From Emticicia oligotrophica DSM 17448 (lineage in GTDB: Bacteria; Bacteroidota; Bacteroidia; Cytophagales; Spirosomataceae), in NCBI RefSeq assembly GCF_000263195.1, contig NC_018748.1, forward strand, positions 2,480,001 to 2,544,000: a stretch of DNA of 64,000 nt, in the 5' to 3' direction. Positions 52,270 to 60,880 of this stretch are shown one piece after another (positions within the stretch are counted from its first letter, which is position 1; each line of letters starts with the position of its first letter). A program made the position numbers and the translations under genes. Under the pieces are notes generated by a model, which did no database searches, was not told the origin of the DNA, and saw nothing but the letters and a program-made list of their open reading frames with translations.

Positions 52270-52635
52270 AGTATAGAGATTCATAAGTCTTTAAAAAACT
52301 AAAGAGATATGAATGGGTTAATTAAAAATTGTTATCATTTGTTTGTCAAAACTATTTATAAGCAAAAATTGGACTAATTTATCAGGTATTAGTAACATTA
52401 TTTCTTTTTTGTAGGTTTAATTCCAAAATTTATTTCTGGATGGTAGATTCACTATGAGATATAAATGTTTGAAAAAATTATTTTAAATACTTGATTTTAA
52501 GTGTTTTATCCTTTTGAAAAGATGTATTGAGTAAGATAAATTTACGAAACATCAATTCTTAAATCGAATTGTTTTGAGTTTCGGGGCGTATGTACTAATT
52601 TTACGCTCGCAAAATGCAAAATTCTAAGCGAAAAA
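52270..52635. other. 366-bp divergent spacer between the S8 peptidase and pdhB
   Basis: I see no gene here. The right end contains the pdhB promoter (52573-52603). A minus-strand -7-like box (TAgtTTTG at 52347-52354) could serve the peptidase, but no -33 box stands at the expected distance. Confidence 0.55.
52573..52603 (+). promoter_or_regulatory. Promoter of pdhB
   Basis: TTTG (52573-52576), 19 nt, then TAatTTTA (52596-52603), one base off the -7 consensus. The spacing equals that of the xylB promoter. The leader is about 25 nt. Confidence 0.7.
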
Positions 52636-53616
52636 ATGAGAGAAATACAATTTAGAGAAGCCCTCCGTGAAGCCCTATCAGAAGAAATGCGTCGTGATGA
52701 GAACGTATTTTTGATGGGCGAGGAAGTAGCCGAATACAACGGTGCCTATAAAGTAAGTCAGGGAATGTTAGATGAATTCGGTGCAAAACGAGTAATCGAT
52801 ACCCCAATTGCTGAATTAGGCTTTGCAGGAATCGGTGTTGGAGCAGCCGTAAACGGTTTGCGTCCAGTTGTCGAGTTCATGACATTTAACTTTTCATTGG
52901 TTGCTATCGACCAAGTTATTAACTCTGCTGCCAAATTTATGGCAATGTCTGCAGGTCAATATTCTTGTCCGATTGTATTTCGTGGCCCAACCGGAAACGC
53001 TGGTCAGTTAGGTGCTCAACACTCACAAAACTTCGAAAACTGGTTTGCTAATACACCAGGCTTAAAAGTAGTAGTACCAAGTAATCCTTATGATGCCAAA
53101 GGTTTATTAAAAGCCTCAATTCGTGACAATGACCCGACTATCTTCATGGAATCGGAGCAAATGTATGGCGATAAAGGCGAAGTGCCAGAAGGCGAATATA
53201 TTCTTCCACTTGGTAAAGCCAATGTAGTAAAAGAAGGCTCTGATGTAACAATCGTTTCATTCGGAAAAATGATTCCAAGAGTTGTTCTTCCTGCTATTGC
53301 TGAGTTAGAGAAAGATGGTATCAAAGTAGAATTAATCGACTTACGCACAGTTCGTCCGATTGATTATGCAACTGTTATCAATTCAGTAAAGAAAACAAAC
53401 CGTTGTGTGGTAGTCGAAGAAGCTTGGCCTTTGGCAGCGATTTCATCAGAAATTACTTATCATTTACAACGTTATGCGTTTGATTATTTAGATGCTCCAG
53501 TGATTCGTGTAAATAACATGGATATTCCACTTCACTATGCTCCAACGCTTATCGAGGCAACATTACCAAACGTGAAACGTACGGTAGATGCCGTGAAAAA
53601 AGTAATGTATAAATAA
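52636..53616 (+). CDS. pdhB: Pyruvate dehydrogenase E1 component, beta subunit
   Basis: The 326-residue protein opens REIQFREALREALSEEMRRDENVFLMGEEVAEYNGAYKVSQGM, the E1-beta start with the conserved Glu that activates thiamine diphosphate. Further landmarks are DTPIAELGFAGIGVGAAVNGLRPVVEFMTFNF and HSQNFENWFANTPGLKVVVPSNPYDAKGLL. It forms the alpha2beta2 E1 with PdhA, decarboxylating pyruvate to acetyl groups. No alpha subunit or E2/E3 gene lies next to it, so the complex is encoded at dispersed loci, as often in this phylum. A branched-chain 2-oxoacid E1-beta cannot be excluded but fits less well. Confidence 0.92.
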   Translation: MREIQFREALREALSEEMRRDENVFLMGEEVAEYNGAYKVSQGMLDEFGAKRVIDTPIAELGFAGIGVGAAVNGLRPVVEFMTFNFSLVAIDQVINSAAKFMAMSAGQYSCPIVFRGPTGNAGQLGAQHSQNFENWFANTPGLKVVVPSNPYDAKGLLKASIRDNDPTIFMESEQMYGDKGEVPEGEYILPLGKANVVKEGSDVTIVSFGKMIPRVVLPAIAELEKDGIKVELIDLRTVRPIDYATVINSVKKTNRCVVVEEAWPLAAISSEITYHLQRYAFDYLDAPVIRVNNMDIPLHYAPTLIEATLPNVKRTVDAVKKVMYK

Positions 53617-53633
53617 TTTATATATTGATATTG

Positions 53634-53668
53634 AAAAGGCATTGTTCGATTATCGAGCAATGCCTTTT
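53634..53668. terminator. Bidirectional terminator between pdhB and the Crp/Fnr gene
   Basis: AAAAGGCATTGTTCGA (53634-53649) pairs with TCGAGCAATGCCTTTT (53653-53668) at 15 of 16 positions. The right arm reaches the stop codon of the leftward gene. Confidence 0.82.
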
Positions 53669-54248
53669 ATTTTACCTTCAGCTGACGGTTTCGTAGTCTA
53701 CTCAAAAACTCTGGTGTTATACCCAAATAAGAAGCAATATAATGCTGTGGTACTCGTTGCGAAAGCGATGGATAACGTTTCGTGAATTCTTCCAATTTAT
53801 CCATGGCAGTATAAGAAACAGTTCGAAATAAACGTTTTTGCAGTACACTTAAATGCCGTTGAATCATGAGGCGAAACATGCGTTCTAATTTCGGTACGCG
53901 TGCCAATAATTCATCCTTCGATTCTCTCGAAAGCACTAATAATTGACAGTCTTCCAAGGTTTCAATATACATCGTACTGGGAAGCTGATTCTCAAAACTG
54001 GTAATATCGCTTACCCACCAATCTTCTACCGCAAATTCGAGTGTAAGTTCTTGCCCACGATGGTCGATAAAGTATTCTCTGATACAACCTTTGAGTATGT
54101 AAGCTTCAAAATTACAAATATCGCCTGCATTCAGTAGCAGAATTTTTTTTGGTATTTCCCGAAATTTCATGCACGATTCTACCACCGATAATTCTTCTGA
54201 ATTAAGGCTTACAAACTTTGAAATATAGTTTATGATGCTTTCGTGCAT
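53667..54248 (-). CDS. Crp/Fnr-family transcriptional regulator
   Basis: The 193-residue protein has a cyclic-nucleotide-binding-like beta-roll (about 20-120; LNAGDICNFEAYILKGCIREYFIDHRGQELTLEFAVEDWWVSD). A C-terminal helix-turn-helix follows (about 150-190; VPQHYIASYLGITPEFLSRLRNRQ). No Fe-S Cys cluster or clear cAMP-binding Arg/Ser set is visible, so the signal is unknown. Such proteins in Bacteroidota often sense redox or stress. It is divergent from the aldo/keto reductase gene across about 170 bp, so it may regulate that gene (inference). Confidence 0.9.
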   Translation of the reverse strand: MHESIINYISKFVSLNSEELSVVESCMKFREIPKKILLLNAGDICNFEAYILKGCIREYFIDHRGQELTLEFAVEDWWVSDITSFENQLPSTMYIETLEDCQLLVLSRESKDELLARVPKLERMFRLMIQRHLSVLQKRLFRTVSYTAMDKLEEFTKRYPSLSQRVPQHYIASYLGITPEFLSRLRNRQLKVK

Positions 54249-54417
54249 ATTTGTAAGGAAATTGACTTAAGGCTAAAATTTAAATTTGTAAAACTTTTCT
54301 TGTCCCAGTTCAATGCTTTTTCTGAAAAGAACCACCAACTTTGCAAATCAATTACAAATCTATGTTGGTATTTTGATTTTAGAAAACGTTTAGTTTACAC
54401 AAAACCTATAAATTACT

Positions 54418-55413
54418 ATGAATTATACAGCATCGCCGCAACGATACCAAGAAATGGAGTATCGACGTTGTGGAAAAAGTGGTTTAAAATTACCTGCTCT
54501 TTCATTGGGCCTTTGGCATAATTTCGGTGGAATTGACAATTTCGAAAATGCTAGAAATATCCTCAAGTTGGCATTTGATAAAGGTGTTACACACATCGAC
54601 TTAGCTAATAACTATGGTCCACCCGCGGGTTCGGCGGAAGAAACCTTCGGGCAAGTATTAAAAAAAGACCTTAAACCTTATCGTGATGAATTAGTTATTA
54701 CAACTAAGGCAGGTTTTTATATGTGGGAAGGGCCATACGGTGAATGGGGTTCGAAGAAATATTTAGTTTCGAGTTTAGACCAAAGCCTAAAGCGTATGGG
54801 TTTAGATTATGTAGATATTTTTTATCACCACCGCCCAGACCCAGAAACCCCTTTAGAGGAAACAATGGCTGCCTTAGACCTAATCGTACGTCAGGGAAAA
54901 GCACTTTATGTGGGTATTTCAAATTATAGTGCAACTGATACCGAAAAGGCAATAAAGATTTTAAACGATTTGGGTACGCCATGCCTCATTCATCAAGCGA
55001 AATATTCAATGTTTGACCGTTGGGTTGAAGGTGGGCTATTAGATGTTTTAGAAACAAATGGTACTGGTTGCGTTGCCTTTTCACCATTGGCTCAAGGCTT
55101 ATTATCGAACAAATATATCAAAGGTATTCCTGCTGATTCTAGAGCAGCATCGGGCCGAGGAAATGGAGCTTTGGAGCAAAATCGCATCACGGAAGAAAAC
55201 GTAAATAAAGTAATTAAACTGAATGATTTAGCCGCTCAACGTGGTCAAAATTTGGCACAAATGGCTTTATCATGGATATTAAAAGACCCTCGTATTACTT
55301 CAGTAATTTTGGGTGTAAGTAAACCTGAACAACTTACTGATTCACTTGAATGTCTAAAAAATACTTCGTTTAGCGAATCAGAGTTACAGGAAATAAATAG
55401 TATTTTGGCTTAA
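54418..55413 (+). CDS. Aldo/keto reductase, YghZ-type (L-glyceraldehyde 3-phosphate reductase-like)
   Basis: The 331-residue TIM-barrel enzyme starts like E. coli YghZ (MNYTASPQRYQEMEYRRCGKSGLKLPALSLG). It keeps the catalytic tetrad in THIDLANNYGPP (Asp and Tyr), TTKAGF (Lys) and FYHHRPD (His). The cofactor site text SVILGVSKPEQLTDSLE is near the C-terminus. YghZ reduces L-glyceraldehyde 3-phosphate and methylglyoxal with NADPH. The PQQ-type dehydrogenase gene follows after 21 bp, so they probably form an operon. The Crp/Fnr gene is divergent. Confidence 0.92.
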   Translation: MNYTASPQRYQEMEYRRCGKSGLKLPALSLGLWHNFGGIDNFENARNILKLAFDKGVTHIDLANNYGPPAGSAEETFGQVLKKDLKPYRDELVITTKAGFYMWEGPYGEWGSKKYLVSSLDQSLKRMGLDYVDIFYHHRPDPETPLEETMAALDLIVRQGKALYVGISNYSATDTEKAIKILNDLGTPCLIHQAKYSMFDRWVEGGLLDVLETNGTGCVAFSPLAQGLLSNKYIKGIPADSRAASGRGNGALEQNRITEENVNKVIKLNDLAAQRGQNLAQMALSWILKDPRITSVILGVSKPEQLTDSLECLKNTSFSESELQEINSILA

Positions 55414-55434
55414 ATTTTATAAACCTTTAGTAAA

Positions 55435-56634
55435 ATGCAAAAGAATATCATTTTATCGTTGGCTTTTAGTGCTGTAGTTTATGCATCATGTGCACAAAAT
55501 GCCAATAATTCGGTAGAAACAAAAGCTCCTAATTCAGATTATAAACCTGCGTTTGCTGGACAAACCAGAATAGGTGCTGTAAAAACCACCACACCTTACG
55601 CAGCAAAAGTTTTGACAGAATCGCTTACCTCTCCGTGGGGTGTGAAAAGTTTGCCAGATGGCCGATTGATTATTACAGAGAAGAGTGGTGTGATGAGAAT
55701 TGCTAAAGTTACTGGCGAATTAAGTCCTGCAATTACTGGTATTCCTGCCGTAAATTCTGATGGTCAAGGTGGGCTTTTAGGACTTGCTTTAGACCCAGAA
55801 TTTGAAAAAAATCGTATGATTTATTGGGCATTTTCTGAAAATGTAGAGGGTGGTACACACACCTCATTAGCAAAGGGTAAGCTTTCGAAAGATGAAACTA
55901 AAATCGAAGGTGCTACGGTGATTTATCGTGCTACACCTGCTCACAAAGGTACACTTCACTATGGTGGAAGAGTAGTTTTTGATAAAAAAGGTAATATTTT
56001 CTTGAGTACAGGTGAGCGTTCTGACCTGGTTACACGCCCGCAAGCTCAACAACTTAATTCGGGCTTAGGAAAAGTTATTCACATTACAAAAGAAGGAAAG
56101 CCAGTGGCTGGAAATCCGTTTGAAGGCAAAGAAGGAGCAAGACCTGAACTTTATTCTTACGGACACCGCAATGTACAAGGTTTAGCTTTCCACCCTGTAA
56201 CTGGCGAATTATTTTCGAATGAATTTGGCCCAAGAGGTGGCGATGAGTTAAACCATGTGGAAGCTGGTAAAAACTACGGTTGGCCAACAATTACTTATGG
56301 TATTGAGTATAGCGGTAAGAAAATTGGTAATCCAACCATTCAACAAAAAGAAGGTATGGAACAACCCGTTTATTACTGGGATCCATCGGTATCTCCGAGT
56401 GGTATGACTTTCTACAGCGGAAACATGATTCCTGAATGGAAAAACAACTTATTTATTGGTTGTTTGAGTGGAATGCACATTGCTCGCTTAGTTATTGAAA
56501 ATAATAAAGTGGTTGGTGAAGAAAGATTACTTACAGAAGAATATCAACGTTTCCGTGATGTAACACAAGGAAAAGATGGAGCTTTGTATGCTGTAACAGA
56601 CCAAGGTCGCCTTTACAGAATCGCTAAGAAATAA
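55435..56634 (+). CDS. PQQ-dependent sugar dehydrogenase (GSDH / aldose dehydrogenase type)
   Basis: The 399-residue secreted protein has a signal peptide with a Cys at residue 19 (YASCAQN), possibly lipidated, and a six-bladed propeller. Family text includes LTSPWGVKSLPDGRLIITEKSGVMRI, then LHYGGRVVFDKKGNIFLSTGER with the catalytic His, and SYGHRNVQGLAFHPVTGELFSNEFGPRGGDELN. It oxidises aldoses at C1 using PQQ and calcium. The strand is shared with the aldo/keto reductase gene 21 bp upstream. PQQ synthesis genes are not in this window. Confidence 0.92.
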   Translation: MQKNIILSLAFSAVVYASCAQNANNSVETKAPNSDYKPAFAGQTRIGAVKTTTPYAAKVLTESLTSPWGVKSLPDGRLIITEKSGVMRIAKVTGELSPAITGIPAVNSDGQGGLLGLALDPEFEKNRMIYWAFSENVEGGTHTSLAKGKLSKDETKIEGATVIYRATPAHKGTLHYGGRVVFDKKGNIFLSTGERSDLVTRPQAQQLNSGLGKVIHITKEGKPVAGNPFEGKEGARPELYSYGHRNVQGLAFHPVTGELFSNEFGPRGGDELNHVEAGKNYGWPTITYGIEYSGKKIGNPTIQQKEGMEQPVYYWDPSVSPSGMTFYSGNMIPEWKNNLFIGCLSGMHIARLVIENNKVVGEERLLTEEYQRFRDVTQGKDGALYAVTDQGRLYRIAKK

Positions 56635-56676
56635 GAGTAAAAATGATTAGTGGATGATAGCCCACAGATTATGAAT

Positions 56677-56719
56677 AAAAAAGTGTCTCGACCTTCGACA
56701 GGTACCGAGGCACTTTTTT
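56677..56719. terminator. Bidirectional terminator between sugar dehydrogenase and chitinase genes
   Basis: AAAAAAGTGTCTCG pairs with CGAGGCACTTTTTT (56706-56719) with one G-T pair, and a T run follows. It lies between convergent stop codons. Confidence 0.78.
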
Positions 56720-56769
56720 TATGTCAAATGGTTATGGTAAACAACCAATCGTCATTCGTAATTTTGAAT

Positions 56770-57879
56770 CTATTTCCCTTTGAGTGTTTTATCAATCACT
56801 TCGAGTAGGCCGTTTTGTGGTTTATCTTCTCTTAATTGCCAAAACATAATGCCATTAAGCTTATTCTTGATTACGTACTCGGTTTTGAGCTTCATTGATT
56901 CAGGGTCATCGTAAGAGAAAAATAGCTTTTCTTCTTCCGAAAACAGATAAGGAGCTTGAGCTGTTGAATCCCAGAATTTTTTGTAGGTTTTGTGTTCGGC
57001 TAAATATTTCTCTAGGCTGTTATACGAAACCCCTCGTTCGAATTTACAAGGTTGGTAAAGTCCGTTATTTTCGGTGGCACTTAGCTTAAAAACTCGACCA
57101 TACATGGCTGCTCCAATGGCAATTTTATCAGCAGGAACACCCTTCGCAAGGAGCATTTTTACACCATTATCAATCGATTCTTTTAATTGAGGCGTAGAAT
57201 ACAGGCCTGTGTGATGACCACTTACTTCGCTGTATCCATGTACTAAATCATAGCTCATCAAATTAATTCGGTCGAGTAAGGGAGTTACTTTCTCCCATTC
57301 AACTGATTCTTCTATGTATTTGGTAAATCCACCTGCTGCAAAGCTAAGTTCATATTTATTGCCAAAAGTGCTTCGAAGAATTTTCACTAAATCGGTGAAA
57401 TTTTGCTTGTCTTCAGGCATAAATGGGTGTCCCGGAGGCCCTGCAATGGCAGGATATTCCCAATCTAAATCAAGGCCATCGGTATTAAACGAGACCAAGA
57501 GTTTTTTTACAGAAGCTGCAAACTCTTCTCTACCTTTTAGAGTAGCAAAAACTCCCGAGCAAGTGTAGCAACCTTCCCAGCCTCCTAAAGATAAAATAAC
57601 TTTTAGTTTTGGATTTGTCTTTTTTAGTTCAACCAAACGTTTAATTGTTAGACTATCTTTGGCATTATCAATCCTCAATTCATTACCTTTAAGGTGCAAA
57701 AATGAGAAAATAATGTGCGTAAGTTTATCAACTGGGTATTGGTTGATGTCGGTACTATTACCTGCGTAATAGCCAATTACGGCAATTTCTTTTTGTTTTT
57801 TAGGTTGGGCGAATGTGTGGAACACCAAAATAATGCAACAAAAACAAGTAAGTACGAGGGCTTTAGTGTGTATTTTCAT
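56770..57879 (-). CDS. Secreted GH18 family chitinase-like glycosidase
   Basis: The 369-residue protein has a signal peptide (1-24) and a TIM barrel with the GH18 motif DGLDLDWEYP at 134-143, in which Glu141 is the proton donor and Asp137/Asp139 assist. The SLGGW block (98-102) and late FWQLREDKPQNGLL block are usual. It should cleave beta-1,4-N-acetylglucosamine bonds in chitin or related glycans. No chitin-binding module is attached. On the minus strand a -7 box TAtcTTTG lies at 57928-57935. It is monocistronic. Confidence 0.93.
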   Translation of the reverse strand: MKIHTKALVLTCFCCIILVFHTFAQPKKQKEIAVIGYYAGNSTDINQYPVDKLTHIIFSFLHLKGNELRIDNAKDSLTIKRLVELKKTNPKLKVILSLGGWEGCYTCSGVFATLKGREEFAASVKKLLVSFNTDGLDLDWEYPAIAGPPGHPFMPEDKQNFTDLVKILRSTFGNKYELSFAAGGFTKYIEESVEWEKVTPLLDRINLMSYDLVHGYSEVSGHHTGLYSTPQLKESIDNGVKMLLAKGVPADKIAIGAAMYGRVFKLSATENNGLYQPCKFERGVSYNSLEKYLAEHKTYKKFWDSTAQAPYLFSEEEKLFFSYDDPESMKLKTEYVIKNKLNGIMFWQLREDKPQNGLLEVIDKTLKGK

Positions 57880-57955
57880 GAAGATTGCTTAGAAAAATTT
57901 TAAATGGATTTTTTTAAAAAGATTTTTCAAAGATACTATTGAAATTTCTTTTTCT

Positions 57956-58003
57956 TCTTCCAAATCTCAAGCCAACAGCCATAATATTCTGAGTGTTCGA
58001 ACT
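57956..58003 (-). pseudogene. 16-codon relic of an outer-membrane paralogue C-terminus
   Basis: On the minus strand this stretch reads SSNTQNIMAVGLRFGR, directly after a TGA. The intact gene ending at 58140 finishes SSATQNITTIGLRFGR, identical at 12 of 16 positions. The codons differ mostly at synonymous sites, which suggests an old tandem copy that decayed apart from its tail. Upstream of it (58004-58139) I find no further similarity to the gene. Confidence 0.55.
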
Positions 58004-58083
58004 TCATTCTAATTTCTTTCCATTATTTCCGAGTCATCTACGTGCTTTTGGGAGACTCTGAGGGAATGAAAATTTGATAAAAT

Positions 58084-58097
58084 GTGCCGTTAGGCAC
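58084..58097. repeat. Short GTGCC-GTTA-GGCAC hairpin
   Basis: A 5-bp perfect stem with loop GTTA, followed by TAAATATTGGTAGAAA. The combination resembles interspersed repeats seen in other Bacteroidota, but I find only one copy here. Confidence 0.35.
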
Positions 58098-58139
58098 TAA
58101 ATATTGGTAGAAATCTTAATATGGATGTTTCGTCTGTTT

Positions 58140-59213
58140 TCACCTCCCAAATCGTAGCCCGATGGTTGTGATATTTTGGGTTGCAGAAGAGCGGTCGAAA
58201 CTATTGATAAAAACGTTCTTCACATCGGCTTCCATGAATACATTTACAATGCCATACCCGAAGTTTAGAATGATTCCGTAGCGGTATGGATTTTCTTTAT
58301 TTTTAATACTTATTTTGGTTTCTTGCCTGTTGAGTGATTTTATTTCTTTGTAGTTTCTACTTCCTTGCAATAACATACCGATATATGCTCCAATGCCAAA
58401 ATGAAATGTCTTTTCGTTGTTTTGACCATAAAAATTAATGCTTGGGACAATCTTAAAATCGGTATATAATAAGGTCTGATTTGCTGTGTAAGGAGCAAAA
58501 CCAGCTTGTTCGAGTTGGGGATTATTAATACTTGAACCCGATTTTAGATTTTCTACGGTATAATAATTATCTCCACTCTTGGCTGGACGATAGACGGCTA
58601 CTGTATCGTATTTGGTATTATCAAGACTATTAAGGCGAAGTAAATAAGAGTTTCGTTTGGTACTCATGCTATGTAAGCGATACCAACTAACATCAAACCC
58701 ATAGCGTAAAACAATTTCTTTATGTCCTGTTCGTGTAAAGCTTTCTTGACGCATCAAAGCAATACTAATGCTGGGTGATGTGAGAAAATTCTGACGAAAG
58801 AGCTGTTCCGTCATCTTAAAAGGGTTATAGGTAATAGTGCTGACTGTCAGATAATTAGCAGAATTTAAACCTACAGAAAAATTCAAATAAGTATTACGCT
58901 TGAGGCGTTGCCAAGAGGTCATGGCTTCAAGTTGGCGTTGCAGGGATGTTTCTTTAGTATAGCTATTGCCTTCATAATCTTGTCGGAAACTTCTACGCAC
59001 ATTACTGGGCATTTCGTCTAAATCTTGGTTCATCTGCACCACAATTCTATTGAGGTCATATTTCTCCAAAGCTCTTAAGTCATCTTTTGTTTCTCCCCAA
59101 AGCACAATTCGCTTGCGTTTCCCAATATTCACCACAATTGAGTCAACATCGGTACTTTCTGCGTATGAAAGTTGTGCAATAAGCAGTAGTATTAAAACAA
59201 AAAATTTATTCAT
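58140..59213 (-). CDS. Outer-membrane beta-barrel-like protein in a sigma-factor operon
   Basis: The 357-residue protein (start at 59213, giving MNKFFVLILLLIAQLSYAES) has a clean signal peptide. A central region about 100-350 has alternating hydrophobic residues typical of beta strands (FSVGLNSANYLTVSTITY, VLRYGFDVSWYRL, FHFGIGAYIGMLLQG). It ends with a strand that looks like a BAM signal (TTIGLRFGR). Ahead of this is a short mixed domain (about 20-95). I cannot name the family. It lies 73 bp downstream of the anti-sigma gene in the same direction, so it is likely a target and part of the sigma operon. Confidence 0.75.
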   Translation of the reverse strand: MNKFFVLILLLIAQLSYAESTDVDSIVVNIGKRKRIVLWGETKDDLRALEKYDLNRIVVQMNQDLDEMPSNVRRSFRQDYEGNSYTKETSLQRQLEAMTSWQRLKRNTYLNFSVGLNSANYLTVSTITYNPFKMTEQLFRQNFLTSPSISIALMRQESFTRTGHKEIVLRYGFDVSWYRLHSMSTKRNSYLLRLNSLDNTKYDTVAVYRPAKSGDNYYTVENLKSGSSINNPQLEQAGFAPYTANQTLLYTDFKIVPSINFYGQNNEKTFHFGIGAYIGMLLQGSRNYKEIKSLNRQETKISIKNKENPYRYGIILNFGYGIVNVFMEADVKNVFINSFDRSSATQNITTIGLRFGR

Positions 59214-59286
59214 CGAGCAGTGGGAGAGATGATTGAGAGAAGAGTTTAGTAAGTCTTTTGAAGAGCGAACACGCCGTTCGCCCCTT

Positions 59287-60084
59287 TTATCGTCCAGTTG
59301 TATCAACGGCCATCGTTTCGTTTTTAAGACTTTCTTTTACGAAAGCCCAAACTTTATTTGGTCGACCGCCAACTGAAGGCAATTCTTCGTCTATTTCTGT
59401 TGATTTTTTATTGATTTTTCTTGTGAAAAGGGTCAATAATCCACCCCTTTTCTCTCGTCTTTGATTTTGGTTGTACTCTTCCTCATCATCAGGAATTTCG
59501 AGAATGGCTACTCTTTCACGCTTCGGTGGAGCAGCTCTACGCTCAGCAAAACTTTGAAAAGGAATAAACCTAAAACCTTGTTCTGAAGTGGTAGTTTCAA
59601 CCTTTGGCATTTCTGTTGTTGCTCCCGTTGGCTCAATAGCAGCAACTTCATTCTTTACTTCTTCAGGTCTTATTGATTCGGTTACAACCGCTATTTCATC
59701 AGTCGTTGTCAGGTTGTTTAATTGGCTTGTTTGCTTTTGAATACTTCTCTGAACGGCATGAGAAATTTCAAGATTATTTTTAGTTAAAAACTGTGTAGAT
59801 TTAGTAGTTTGCGTAACATTAGGTTGTGTCGATAAAATAGTATCATTACTAGCCTGATTAACAGGTTTTTCGGTATTCGTATAAAAATATATGCCCATTC
59901 CGCCCAACAATACAATGCTGGCTGCGGCTGCTTTCCACCACATAAAAGGCTGTTTTCTTTTGCTTTGTTTTTGCTCAATGCGTTGCCACACGTCATGCCT
60001 ATCCCATGCAGGAAACGCCGCTTCCTCCAAATCAGCTTCGCTGACTTTTTGCTGGATATTCCTATAAAATTCTTCTGCTTGCAT
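59287..60084 (-). CDS. Putative anti-sigma factor (single-pass membrane protein)
   Basis: This 265-residue protein has a cytoplasmic N-terminal helical part (about 1-47; EEFYRNIQQKVSEADLEEAAFPAWDRHDVWQRIEQKQSKRK), one membrane segment (about 48-68), and a Thr/Glu/Arg-rich periplasmic part with no recognised fold. Its start overlaps the end of the ECF sigma gene by 23 bp, the usual arrangement for sigma/anti-sigma pairs. Nothing catalytic is visible. The role is inferred from position and membrane topology. The downstream outer-membrane gene may transmit or answer the signal. Confidence 0.7.
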   Translation of the reverse strand: MQAEEFYRNIQQKVSEADLEEAAFPAWDRHDVWQRIEQKQSKRKQPFMWWKAAAASIVLLGGMGIYFYTNTEKPVNQASNDTILSTQPNVTQTTKSTQFLTKNNLEISHAVQRSIQKQTSQLNNLTTTDEIAVVTESIRPEEVKNEVAAIEPTGATTEMPKVETTTSEQGFRFIPFQSFAERRAAPPKRERVAILEIPDDEEEYNQNQRREKRGGLLTLFTRKINKKSTEIDEELPSVGGRPNKVWAFVKESLKNETMAVDTTGR

Positions 60085-60616
60085 GATTTTCGCTCCTTAA
60101 TAAAATCTTTTTTTGTAATAATTTTCGGGCGTGATTTAGCTGTGATTTAGATGTTCCTTCATTGATGCCGAGTTGTTCGGCAATTTCTTTGTGTGAAAAT
60201 CCTTCAATAGCAAAAAGGTTGAATATGGTTCGGTAGCCATCTGGTAGTTCGGCAATTAATTGATAAATTTCATCACTTGAAATATTATCTAAAACATTAT
60301 CGTCAACTCCAATTTCAATTGCTTCACTTTCGGGCATTAGTTGAAAACTCGCTTGCTTCCGTAAAAGCATGAGAGCTTCGTTAACAACAATCTTTTTCAT
60401 CCAAGCCTCAAATGAGCGTAAATTATCAAAACGCAAATTATGGGCACCTTCGAAAATCTTTAAAAATGCATCTACTACTAAATCTTCGGCCGTCATGCGG
60501 TCTCGTACATAACGGTAAGCAACTCTATATAAAAAGCTGCCATATTGCTCAAAAACTTTTTTCTGAGCAGCAGGGTCTTTGCTTCGTAAGCTTTCTATGG
60601 TAGAGTTTGCAATCAA
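60062..60616 (-). CDS. ECF-type RNA polymerase sigma factor
   Basis: The 184-residue sigma-70 family protein has region 2 (about 25-95; LYRVAYRYVRDRMTAEDLVVDAFLKIFE, then FEAWMKKIVVNEAL). Region 4 follows (about 125-175; LIAELPDGYRTIFNLFAIEGFSHKEIAEQLGINEGTSKSQLNHARKLL). It would direct RNA polymerase to a small regulon. The start is uncertain: only a TTG at 60616 is available before region 2, so translation from a non-ATG start is proposed. The 23-bp overlap with the next gene suggests coupled translation with an anti-sigma factor. Confidence 0.88.
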   Translation of the reverse strand: MIANSTIESLRSKDPAAQKKVFEQYGSFLYRVAYRYVRDRMTAEDLVVDAFLKIFEGAHNLRFDNLRSFEAWMKKIVVNEALMLLRKQASFQLMPESEAIEIGVDDNVLDNISSDEIYQLIAELPDGYRTIFNLFAIEGFSHKEIAEQLGINEGTSKSQLNHARKLLQKKILLRSENHASRRIL

Positions 60617-60804
60617 GCGTTTAGTAACAGAGGTTTCTATGATGTAAATGCAAAATGCCTGCGGAAAGTTGTATGAGAATAGAATATTTTTTTCGAACCT
60701 AAAACCTTGATTATAAATATTTGATATTTTTTCAGAAAAGAAATGGCAAAATGGTTTAAAAAACTAAAAATATCTGAAAAAAAACGCTAAAAATTTGTAT
60801 AGCT

Positions 60805-60836
60805 TTTGCTTTTTTCAGATTGAATTTCTAATTTTG
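60805..60836 (+). promoter_or_regulatory. Promoter of the L31 gene
   Basis: TTTG (60805-60808), 20 nt, then TAatTTTG (60829-60836), a perfect match apart from one extra spacer base. The leader is about 40 nt. Confidence 0.75.
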
Positions 60837-60880
60837 CAGTCCGTTTTAGAAAAGTAATAGAAATTTCAATAAATAAGGTA

